Origin: Adiantum capillus-veneris | Lineage: Eukaryota > Streptophyta > Polypodiopsida > Polypodiales > Pteridaceae | Assembly: GCA_014529385.2 (NCBI GenBank) | Contig: CM043950.1 | Span: forward strand, 74,533,935-74,597,934 | Reading direction: 5' to 3' | Length of the DNA: 64,000 bases | Shown here: one piece after another, positions 55,048 through 64,000 of the stretch | Layout: each line of letters begins with the position of its first letter | How positions within the stretch are numbered: the stretch's first letter is position 1 | The notes under the pieces: model-generated | Told to the model about the DNA's origin: nothing | What the model saw: the letters and a program-made list of their open reading frames with translations, nothing else | Databases searched by the model: none | Made by a program: the position numbers and the translations under genes

Positions 55048-55620
55048 GAGTCTCTTTTTTGAGCTTTAGTGAAGTATTGTGGAAACTCGCCCTCCAAAAT
55101 GTAGCCAATAATGGGAGTCAATGACTCCAATCCCTGGTATCGTGGTTGGTTCACAGGAGTTGCCACCATGATGACCTGCACTTCTTTCTCAACACATGTA
55201 ACCACTTGCTGTGTAAGTAAATCGGCAGCCTTATTCTGTTTCCTAGGAATATGATATAGTTGCACTTCTTCAAATTGATTAAACAATCTACGAATGGCAT
55301 GAACTTTTGTCCTTAGGCTTTCATTCTTGCATGCCCAAATGCCTAGAATTTGCTTCACAATGAGAAGTGGATCCCCTTTTACCATGAGACGTTGTATACC
55401 TTGGCCAATGCATATCTTTAAACCATGAAGTAATGTGTCGTATTCTGCTTCATTGTTGCTAGTTGAACCTGGTAGATTGACCTTCTCTTTCATGACCACC
55501 TCTCCACTTGGGCTGAGCAACACTAGCCCTCCCCCTACTTACCCTGTGGCTCGTCGAAAATCTCCATCAAAGAACAAGGTAAAAGCATTAGGAATACTTT
55601 TTCGTGGTGGCAATGGTAGG
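55048..55620 (-). pseudogene. Second RNase H (aRH) of the Tat-type element
   Basis: LFFDGDFRRATG, a stop, then VGGGLVLLSPSGEVV. GSTSNNEAEYDTLLHGLKIC and VKGDPLLIVKQILG follow, then YHIPRKQNKAADLLTQ. The four catalytic acids (FFDG, NNEAEY, GDPLL, NKAAD) are in place. The domain defines the Tat group. One stop in its N-terminus and a frameshift at the junction to integrase (about 55047) break the polyprotein. Confidence 0.87.
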
Positions 55621-57320
55621 GTCTTAACTTGAGGCACCTTAATTTCCTTCTCATGTACCCTATAAGTGAGAATCCCTGCCAATTGTGCACGCACACTATC
55701 TTATACCTTGAAAGAGTATTGGAACTCTTGCAACTCCATAATCCACTTTGAGATCCTAGTACTAAGATTCATTTGAGATGACACCCAAGGGAACAAATTT
55801 TCTGCAGTGAGAATTACAAAAGGTTTTGGTAGCAGGTAGGATCTAAACTTTCTCACCGCAAACATGAGAGAAAGCATCATGAGTTCTGCTTCTATGTAGC
55901 CTCTCTCCAATGCATTCATGACCCTACTAGCAAAGTAGATGGGTTGCATCTTGGTACTGTGGGGATCTTGTTGTAGAAACACAACACCAATTGTTTCCCT
56001 TCCAACACTAGAGCTAACAAAGAATGTGTACTCCCAACAAGGAGGCATGAGTGTTGGTAGCTCTGACAAAATGACTTTAATGTTACAAAAGTACTCTTCA
56101 AGCTCATCAGACCTTGCAAATTCTACTTGTTGTGTCAACTTTTGCAAAGGATGAAGCAACTCCGAAGCTAAGTGAATAAAGCGTGATATATACTTCACCT
56201 TTTGAATGAATGAGATGACCTCTTTGAGATTCTTGGGTGATGCAAGCTCAGTAAGAGCCTTTGCCTTTGAAGCATCCACCTCAATGCCTTTATAGGAAGC
56301 CTTGTGACCAAGAAAGATCACTTCATCCTCACCTATGTGACACTTGTCGGGGTTGAGTTGACCTCCCATGTCGTAGAGCTTCTTTAAACCTTCTTCTTCC
56401 CTTTGTAGATGCAATGATTTTGAGCTATAAATGCAAAAATCATCAATAAAAACCCTAATGGACTTTCCAAAGAATGCTTGAAACACCATGTTCATGAAGC
56501 GTTGGAAAGTTGCAGGAGCATTTTTTAGGCCAAACGGCATGACTCTAAAAGCATAACAACCCCAAGGAGTGATGAAGGTCATTTTCAACTGATCTTCCAA
56601 TACGATACCTATTTGAAAGTAACCCAAGTAGCCATCACACACAGTGTACTTGTCATGGCCAGCTACCTCATTTAGTATCGCATCCTGAAATGGGAGGGGA
56701 AAGTGATCTCTTTTTGTTGCCTCATTGAGTGGACGGTAATCCACACACACCCTCCACTTGCCGTTTTTCTTAGGAGTGACAACAACGGGAGAGACTCACT
56801 GTGAATTCTCCACTGGATAAATGAAACCTGCTGCTAGAAGCTTTCTTACCTCCTTGAGTAAATCCTGCTCCTTGATGACTCCTAGCCTTCGTAGCTTCTG
56901 AGCCTTAGGTGTGGCCTCTGGCTTCAACTCAATTTTGTGTTGAACAACATCTACTCTACACACATCCGTGTAGTTTTTAGCAAAAATCCTAGGAAATTTC
57001 CTTAACACACCTTTGAGCTCCTCTCTTTCATCCTTTGTAAGTGTTGTAGATAACATACCTTCTAGCATTCTTTCATCTTTCACTTTTTGGCCCTGGTTGT
57101 TTGGCTTAAACCTTACCCCCATGACTTCGATGGAAGACTCCTCTTCAGTAATGCTGCCACTGCTTTCTCCTTCCGAAGTGCTATCGGTCCAGCCTTCCTC
57201 CGTCTCACTTTGAGATGATTCTTCATGGAGCTCCTCTTGGCGTTGCTCCTTCATGTCAAAGAAAACCTTCTTATGATTGTCATTTCTACAAATTAGCTTT
57301 CCACTCTCCCAATCCTTCAT
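55621..57320 (-). pseudogene. Reverse transcriptase and RNase H of the Tat-type element
   Basis: An acidic linker and pre-RT stretch (56796-57320, ending IKEQDLLKEVRKLLAAGFIYPVENSQ) is followed by one stop. RT then reads MCVDYRPLNEATKRDHFPLP, CDGYLGYFQIGIVLEDQLKM, RVMPFGLKNAPATFQRFMN and the catalytic VFIDDFCIYSS. The thumb is LNPDKCHIGEDEVIFLGH, and the RNase H has VSSSVGRETIGVVFLQQ, MQPIYFASRVMN, LMFAVRKFRSYLL and ILTAENLF. The 349-residue core (55701-56750) is open. It copies the RNA into DNA. Except for one stop, the RT looks intact. Confidence 0.92.
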
Positions 57321-57323
57321 AGC

Positions 57324-57806
57324 TCACATTTTCATTAGCCATGATCTCCCTAGGATAAATGGGTGACCATTTCCTTTGGTAGACATGACATAGAAATCCA
57401 CTGCCTTCTTAATGCCAAAGGCCTCCACAAAAACATTTTTACAAATGCCTACGCACCTAGCCTTGCTATTGTTTTCCATCTTTACTTTAATTTCAGGTGT
57501 CTCATGGATGTGCATGCCTAGTTTTTGCATGAGTCCCTCTGTCATGATGCAAATTTGTGCACCCCCATCCACAAGACCTTTCCTAACCAATCTTCCTTTG
57601 ATGTAACAATCTAGCACATGTGTAATATCCTCATTCATTTCAGCATGTGCAATTTTTACAACAGGCACACTCTCTTTTACCTTTCTCCTAGTGCTAACTT
57701 CCTTTGTTAAATCGCTCCTAACTTGTGGACATAATGCAAGAAACTGAGGCCATGAGATATCAGGACCCTTACCTCTCATGTCTTCCAACAAGTTGTATGG
57801 AGCCAT
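57324..57806 (-). pseudogene. Retropepsin-like protease of the Tat-type element
   Basis: KGLVDGGAQICIMTEGLMQKLGM carries D-G-G in place of the usual D-S/T-G. Then come flap-like VKMENNSKARCVGIC, VDFYVMST and the distal HPFILGRSWLMKM. The domain lies just upstream of RT and would release the mature proteins. A short N-terminal region (MAPYNLLEDMRGKGPDISWP) links it to gag. Confidence 0.8.
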
Positions 57807-58073
57807 ACTATGTCCAAGAGGAAAGTCTTGGAGATTGATATGACGTCGAGTTCTCTTAGCTTTCTTGGTCTCCTTTGCCTTCTTGCCTCGTCCATGGTCA
57901 CTCTATGATTTGACACCTTCTTTCTCTTTACCCTTCCCTCGGCCACGCTTAATGCCATTTGCTTCCATGTCAACCTCATTTGAATTCGTCACCTCTACCA
58001 CATGCACATTTGGATCTGGCAAAGGTGGAACTCCTTCTACTCGTTGTGGAGGTGGTCTTGGTCCATTTGGTCT

Positions 58074-58328
58074 TTATAGAAGCCTTGGTTGTTGACCAGT
58101 TCCTTCACCTGCATTCATCAGTAGGTAATTCAAGTTAGGTCTCCCTGGCTCCCCACGGGGCCAAGGACAATTATACATCCCATGTTGGGACTGACCGCAA
58201 TTCCAACATTGCAAGACTCTCCTAGGTCGTGAATCTCGCTCTTCAGACTTCTTTGCTTGTCCCTTTGGACCTACACCTTGTGCAAGGTGAATTGACAGGC
58301 TGCTTAAAGATTCACCCATACAGCCCAA
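58074..58328 (-). pseudogene. Gag zinc knuckle of the Tat-type element
   Basis: QCWNCGQSQHGMYNCPWPRG is a complete CX2CX4HX4C knuckle at about 58170-58215. It is preceded by a basic stretch and followed by Gly/Pro-rich sequence. It binds genomic RNA in the particle. Confidence 0.85.
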
Positions 58329-58700
58329 AGACGTAGAAACTCTTGTTTATACATGTAGTAGTCATCTAAGTCTTTTTGTTTCTGAGAGACAATATCTTGC
58401 CATAGATTTTGAGTGTTTTGGGGATCAAAGAAGTACCTCTTAAAATGATTCACAACTTCCGTGTAATTCCCTTTAACTTCCTCAGGAAAAGAGTCAAACC
58501 AAATGCTAGCATCTTTCCTAAGGACCACCTCAAACATCTCTACACGTTCTTGATCAGTTACTATCCTCTTGATACGGCAACACATCTTGAAATTCACCAA
58601 AAATAATTTTGCATCCTCTACAGGCTCTCCAAAGAAAACAGGATATCCAGATATTTGGCGTTGGCTCTCCATCGAATTGATTCCAAAGTGACGCACATTT
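58304..58700 (-). pseudogene. Gag (Retrotrans_gag-like) of the Tat-type element
   Basis: MESQRQISGYPVFFGEPVED opens into a typical gag helical domain: AKLFLVNFKMCCRIKRIVTD, ASIWFDSFPEEVKGNYTEVVNHFKRYFFD and WQDIVSQKQKDLDDYYMYKQEFLRL. This is the W-F / F-x-x-F-P spacing expected of Retrotrans_gag. It overlaps the knuckle frame by a shift of one base. It would form the capsid. Confidence 0.82.
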
Positions 58701-58739
58701 TTGTTTTTTTCAATAATATTCTTTAAATTGCAATCTATT

Positions 58740-59192
58740 CTACAAAAAAATGAAAATATTCACATCAAATGACCTATGATAATCAATTAGAGGTAGGATG
58801 AAAGGGTTTGGTGCCGCGAGAATTTCTCCTACTCTTTGGGCACCAAACATGAACACCATACGTTGTTGAAAATGGATTTTTCTACTAATTGCAATGTTTA
58901 CTCTAACGTGTGGAGTGAAATGGAAGGGGAAAACCTCTATTCCTGGGCCATTATTCATGGTCTATGCATGACCTAATTCTTAAAACAAAACAAAAATATA
59001 GACGTCCAAACTAAGGTCGTACCTAATAAGAGGAAAAATAAATGGATTTACTGAAGCATTTATCTCAGCCAACCTACGAGGGCCCAAAATTCTACGAATT
59101 ACTCGTTGAAATTGTAACTTAGTACTAACAATTATGTGTACCTTTTGCCTTGCAATGGGAATAAAAGGATCATACAAATTCTCATGATTCAT
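58740..59192 (-). CDS. Tandemly duplicated ~70-residue N-terminal segment before gag
   Basis: Two neighbouring frames (58980-59192 and 58740-58958) encode related peptides. Both have VxIxIS-K-x-x-FQ-R...G-x-R-R/V-x-EI-A-x-NPFI-PLI-Y-x-S-DV-IF. They are diverged but align over about 55 residues without gaps larger than one residue. They lie between the primer site and gag, and may be the N-terminal part of gag or an extra ORF. No domain can be named. Confidence 0.45.
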
Positions 59193-59231
59193 GCAAGCTA
59201 CTTGATTATGTTAAAGGTTGAGACTACACAA

Positions 59232-59268
59232 AACATACACAAGCCGTCCTCCGTGGGGGCTCCAAAAT
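59232..59268 (-). promoter_or_regulatory. Probable primer-binding site of the Tat-type element
   Basis: On the minus strand TGGAGCCCCCACGGAGGAC starts five bases inside the LTR edge. TGG is the usual first triplet (CCA complement). The tRNA was not identified; this is by position. Confidence 0.45.
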
Positions 59269-61551
59269 TGAGGTGGTCTGGGGCGGGCAACAAGAGAGGT
59301 GACCTCTAAACACCCCTCAAGGCTCCAGTGCTGCTCAATTGGGGCTAGGGAAACCACAAGCACAAAACAACAACAAACCCACATCCAAACCCAAACAAGA
59401 TAGGGGAACCACCTAGTTATGGTATGGGAACTAGGACGCAAGAGATATTTTGTCACAACCAAGAAGATACACCACAAAAAACACACACAAGCAACCTCAC
59501 ACCAAGACACACACAAAATGGACTAGAGAGAGCTAGAGCAAAGGGAAAAGAGAGAGGAATGGACCTTGCATGATATCTTATTTATGACTTGCAAATGGAG
59601 ATGGTTCGTTATGTTGCTATCGTAGAGCTTGTACGAAAACTCACTCAATGCTTAGTGAATGCTAAACATTTCCAACATACACACACTGTCTTAGGGTGTG
59701 GGAGACCTCTCACCACAATACCCTCTTACAATGGACACAAAATTGGCAATGAAAACATACTAAAACACTTTCTAAAGCAAGGTCAAACGATAGAACTCAA
59801 AATACACAAGTCACCTTGAATTCACTAAACCGTATCGCACAAGTGGAAGGACGAAGATTTGAACGTTGAAGCACGCCTTTGATGCACCAAACCTCAATTT
59901 ATTGATGATGGAGGAACATATACAATAGTGGTTGTGAGATTTTGAACACACGCTCTCTCACTTGCAATGTGTAGCTTGAAAGCTTCTCTAGCACCAAGAG
60001 TGAAGCTCACAAAGTGACTGCTACACCTAAGTCTCTTCTCACGCATAGAGTGTTGGGGTGCTATGTGAGATATTGGAGGTTGTTTTACAAGAAGGACAGG
60101 AGCCTATTTATAGGTTGGAGACCCCTCATTAAGATTATTGGAAATCCTAATTAACAACCTAACAAACCAGGATTATGATTTTTTTGAATATCAAAACATT
60201 GCGGGCCTTCTTTGTCTGCTCGAGTCATGGATGTGGGCTCAAAAGAGAGCATTATTGATGGTAGATAAGGTGAAACTAGAGTTTTAAGTAAGGAGAGAGA
60301 GAGAGACTTAGAGAGAGTTAGTATGCACATGTCTTGAGGTGAGGTGTCTTTTATGGTTAGGTCAATGGCTATTTTGTGTTAGTATGTTAGTGGTTATTGT
60401 TAATCACTAGAAAGTTAATGATATATTACAATGGGTAGAATGGGGTGGATGGTTGAATGAAGTGAGGAAATCCTTGTGATGGTGAAGCTTGAAGAAGTTT
60501 TTGACTTACTTGTGTAGGTTCTCAAAATGACTATCGATCTTCTTCTTTGTCTTCTCTTCTTTACGCCACCGCCGCCAAGGTTGATTATCACGATGAAAAT
60601 GATAATTTTGTTTATGAGATCTCTTGATTTGCATAGTTTAAGCATGGTACATGTTCTGAATTTATGTATATATATAAGGGGTAAGATGGAATTGTACTTT
60701 GGAGATAATAGAGCAAGGCATAGAGATGGTGTATGTACATGGAGAGCTCATATGAGAGCTATGGGAGTAAGTGGAGAGGTTAATGGTGAAGAAGGTGAGG
60801 GAAACCATTGAAGGTGCAGGTTTGAGTGAGGGATTGAGAGGAATGTGTGTGTGTGTGTGTAGAAGTGTGGAAAGAGGTGAGAGAAGGCTATGGGCTACTT
60901 GTGAGAAAAGTGGGCAGATTAGGGTCCACTCAAAACATTATAGCTCACCATTGGTTGCTCCAAAAATCACCAAAATTTTTGAGGTGATTTTTCAGTTGTT
61001 TCTCCACATTTTCTCTATTGACCACAGCTCCAAATTCGGAGTGGAGATGGATGCCAAAATTCTCACCAAAAAGCCTGTTTTTTATGCCTGCAAAAGTCTT
61101 TTAGTGGCCCCCTCCTTTGTTGAATTTGTACAATGCATCCAAGAGTGAGCGCCTCCTTTCTCATATCATAATACAAAGCATCCAAGTTTCCCTTTACACA
61201 TGCATGGAGGAAGATTATTGGTGAATAAACCAATATATATATGGTGGGACTAGTGTATTCATGGATTTTAGCTCAATCAGCACTTGGTGTTAGAATAATG
61301 AGAAAAACATAAAATATAAAAATATGGAGAAATTATAGATATGGAAATATATTGGAATCATATGATATGGTCCCTCTTTGTATTATTTTGGGTGAAAGAG
61401 GAAAAGGCATGCAAGTAAATAATATAATAAATGTGACTAAGAGAGTAGAAATCAATTTTTGTTTTCACGAGAGTGAGGGTGAATATGTGGGGGTGATTTG
61501 TATAAAAAACAAATATGAGGTTAGAGTATGTACACATTGGCAAAAAATATG
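59269..61551 (-). repeat. 5' LTR of the Tat-type element, outer end missing
   Basis: Colinear with 50968-53316 of the other LTR, with small indels, ending abruptly after ATAT at about 61550. The last 360 bp of the LTR (its minus-strand start) are gone and another LTR begins at 61553. Confidence 0.88.
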
Positions 61552-61552
61552 C

Positions 61553-63214
61553 TGAGGCGGTCTGGGGCGGGCAACAAGAAGAGCAACCTCTAGACACCCT
61601 TCAAGGCTCCCGTGCTGCTCAATGGGGCTGGGGCACAACACAACACAAACCAAAACAACAAACCCACAGCCAAATCCCAACTACACAAGGGGCACCACCT
61701 AGTTTAAGAGCGAACTAGGACGCAAAAGAGGAGAATCGTTAGAGCAACCCACAAACAAGCAAGGAATTTACACTAACCCTAACACCAATGGAACACTCTC
61801 ACACACTAAAACACGAGAGAGAGAGAGAGAGGGAGAGAGAGATAGTGCTCGGGCTACTTTGAAACGTATCGGCAATGATCAAGCAAACACAACTATACAT
61901 TTAAGAAAGAGAGAGAAAGGGGGAGGGGGTGCTTGTTGCATTAATACCTTCTTACAAATCTGCCATGACAAATCAAAGTGAGATTAGTATTTGTTCAACA
62001 TAGCTTGCGTAAATTTCACCACAACACATCACAAAAAAAGCCACCCCAATCACTATCTTAAAGCCAGGGGAGTCCTCTCCACCCTTTCGCCCTCTTACAA
62101 TATGTGGGATTTATGGCTAGATTGATGACAACACCAAAGACAAGCTATCAAGAAATTAACAAAAAACACCAAGACACTTACGCATCATTGTTGTCCATTA
62201 CTTCACGTTGGAAGGGAGACAAAGTATCCAAGCTTAGTCCAAATCCACCCTCCTTGATTCAACAAATGTTGGGCTTACACTAGTAGGAGAAATGATAGAT
62301 TTCCTACTCTCAATTGAATGATCACTCTCTCTCTTACAATGGCATAGAGTTCCCTTGCTAATCCCCTATTACAACAAATGCACATGCATAAGACAATGAG
62401 CTTCCACTCAAGAGCTCCTTCTAGAGAGGTTGAGCTTGGCTTCTCAAGCTATAGCATAGTGCTCTTGCTTATGGCTCTCCCTTTTGTGCTAGCCATACCC
62501 TCCTTTTATAGCAATTTTGAAGGCTAGGGTTACTCCTCTAACCATGGTTGGGTTAGATTTTCAGCCATTTATCTAATTTCTTTTGCTTGGAATTATCAAG
62601 AAGTTGGTGGGGAAAGAGAGAGGAGTGAAATGGAGGTGATATGACTTTTTATAGTGGGCTAGTGTTAGTAGAGTTAGTATTAATTTACAAATGGAATTGG
62701 ATATTTACAATGGGAGTATCCATGTAGGATACAAATAAAGAAGAAAAACTCTTAAGAGGTAAGAAAAGGTGGATTTCTTACAAGGTTGATGCTCCAAGTG
62801 TCTTGAGTAGGGCCAATTTTGACGCTTGTTGACGGTCCACTAGCTTTGACGGTACATTTTTTCTCCACTCTTGACCTTCCTTGAGAGACAAGGTAATTGA
62901 AGCTGAGTAATCAACCACCATGATGCTGTCTTTTAAGAGAAGAGGCTGAATTTTGTGGTTTTTTTTATAGATATGGGTAAATTGGAGGAGGAAAAATGAG
63001 ACTAGGTGGTCAATTTTGGAATGGAATTGTGTGTGGGAGGTATGAGTTCACCATGGTTTCTCTTATTCTTCAAGGTTGAGGAGAAGGTGAGTAGGGTGCA
63101 GAGAGGAGTGGTGAGAGAGGTGGGGATGATGAGTGGAGAAGAGTGTGTGAAAGAGGAAAATGATAAAGTGGAAGAGAGAGTGTGGCTGCATAGCATGGGA
63201 AAGCTGGGCCTCCC
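61553..63214 (-). repeat. LTR of a related Tat subfamily, with deletion junction at its right end
   Basis: Begins TGAGGCGGTCTGGGGCGGGC. The first 170 bp are similar to the LTRs at 50968 and 59269, then it diverges. It has TTTTATAG motifs (62513, 62647) that give TATA-like CTATAAAA on the minus strand. At about 63214 it passes directly into aRH coding sequence, so the LTR start, polypurine tract and integrase are missing. No gene within. Confidence 0.65.
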
Positions 63215-64000
63215 CGCTTGGGTTGAGAAACACTAGCCCTCCCCCTACTTTTCCTATGGATTGTCGAAAACCTCTATCAAAGAACAAGGTAAAAGCATTA
63301 GGAATACTTTTTGGTGGTGGCAATGGTAGGGTCTTTAGTTCTGGCACCTTAATCTCCTTCTCATATACCCTATAAGTAAGAATCCCTGCCAATTGTGCAC
63401 TCACACTATCTTCTACCTTGAGAGAGTATTGGAACTCCTGCAACTCCATAATCCACTTTGAGATCCTAGTACTAAGATTCATTTGAGGCAAGAACAAATT
63501 TTCTGCAGCGAGAATTACAAAAGGTTTTGGTAGTAGGTAGGATATAAACTTTCTCACCGCAAACATGAGAGAAAGCATCATGAGTTCTGCTTCTGTGTAG
63601 CCTCTCTCCAAAGCATTCATGACCCTACTAGCAAAGTAGATGGGTCGCATCCTGATACTGTGGGGATCTTGTTGTAGCAACACAGCACCAACTGTTTCCC
63701 TTCCAACACTAGAGCTAACAAAGAATGTGTACTCCCAATAAGGAGTCATGAGTGTTGGTACCTCTGACAAAATGACTTTAATGTCACAAAAGTACTCTTC
63801 AAGCTCATAAGACCATGCAAATTATACTTGTTGTGTCAACTTTTGCAAAGGATGAAGCAACTCCGAAGCTAACTAAATAAAGCGTGACATATACTTCACC
63901 TTTTGAATGAATGAGATGACCTCTTTGAGATTCTTGGGTGATGGGAGCTCAATAAGATCATTTACCTTTGAAGGATCCACCTCAATGCCTTTATAGGAAA
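63215..64000 (-). pseudogene. Tat-type pol fragment (RT end, RNase H, start of aRH), runs off the window
   Basis: From 64000 down, read across stops: KGIEVDPSKV, ELPSPKNLKEVISFIQKVKY, then VSSSVGRETVGAVLLQQDPH, RPIYFASRVMNALERGY, LMFAVRKFISYLLPKP, LPQMNLSTRISKWIMELQEF, QLAGILTYRVYEKEIKVPEL and FFDRGFRQSIGKVGGGLVFLN. It is colinear with 55540-56300 of the neighbouring element. A deletion of a few residues follows NLF. The open frame then continues by chance to 63063 in LTR-like DNA, making an artificial fusion. Confidence 0.85.

Larger units (their letters stand above)
50968..61551 (-). mobile_element. Near full-length Tat-type Ty3/gypsy element
   Basis: On the minus strand: 5' LTR (59269-61551, outer end lost), putative primer site, gag (58304-58700), zinc knuckle, protease, RT, RNase H, second RNase H, integrase, polypurine tract and 3' LTR (50968-53678). 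Pol has a handful of stops and frameshifts, so the copy is inactive but not old. Length is about 10.6 kb. Because a related LTR has replaced the outer end at 61553, no target duplication can be read. Confidence 0.9.

Overview
This window reads as nuclear DNA of a vascular plant with a large, repeat-rich genome. It contains Ty3/gypsy elements carrying the plant-specific second RNase H (Tat lineage), Ty1/copia elements primed by initiator tRNA-Met, an En/Spm-type CACTA DNA transposon with plant-like GT-AG introns, and a captured HIPP-type heavy-metal-binding fragment. The species cannot be named from the sequence. No complete host gene, rRNA gene or tRNA gene was recognised. Almost every coding trace belongs to a mobile element, and most are broken by stops, frameshifts or deletions.

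Layout, left to right. 1-5600: a relic CACTA transposase (+) split by a decayed copia element (-, 543-5161). 6012-13568: a 5'-truncated Tat-type gypsy element (+) ending in a 1.55-kb LTR; its integrase is interrupted by a non-autonomous LTR element (copy A, 8151-11393, target duplication CCTGG). 13569-14600: diverged tandem repeats. 14607-21830: a second, different gypsy element (+), decayed. 21901-25252: a copia element (+), 5'-truncated, with a 143-bp 3' LTR. 25253-37708: a tandem array of a gag-only LTR retroelement whose third gag is interrupted by a complete 5.9-kb CACTA transposon (30776-36696). 37709-39600: unrecognised, weakly coding DNA. 39610-40820: the 3' part of a probable L1-type LINE (-). 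40825-43633: copy B of the non-autonomous element (target duplication TATTT). 43640-46080: an unrecognised coding remnant (-) and non-coding DNA. 46080-48920: an internally deleted gypsy element (+). 48976-49840: an integrase fragment of yet another gypsy lineage. 50968-61551: a near full-length 10.6-kb Tat-type element (-) with 2.7-kb LTRs. 61553-64000: a related LTR fused to a further Tat pol fragment (-) that runs out of the window.

The most intact and biologically interesting parts are three. (1) The CACTA element has perfect 12-bp terminal inverted repeats, a TCT target duplication and a recoverable empty site. Its six-exon transposase gene appears open (1,013 codons) and seems to join a TNP2-like transposase to a Transposase_24-like C-terminus; it also carries a captured metal-binding-domain fragment between direct repeats. 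(2) The non-autonomous copia-like family (copies A and B) has 142-144-bp LTRs, a Met-tRNA primer site, and a leader built of 171-bp in-frame repeats plus a 43-bp minisatellite. Its 3' end matches the pol-encoding copia element at 21901-25252, the likely kind of helper. (3) The gag-only tandem array has units that share the same stop codons, so it was multiplied after the gag had already been broken.
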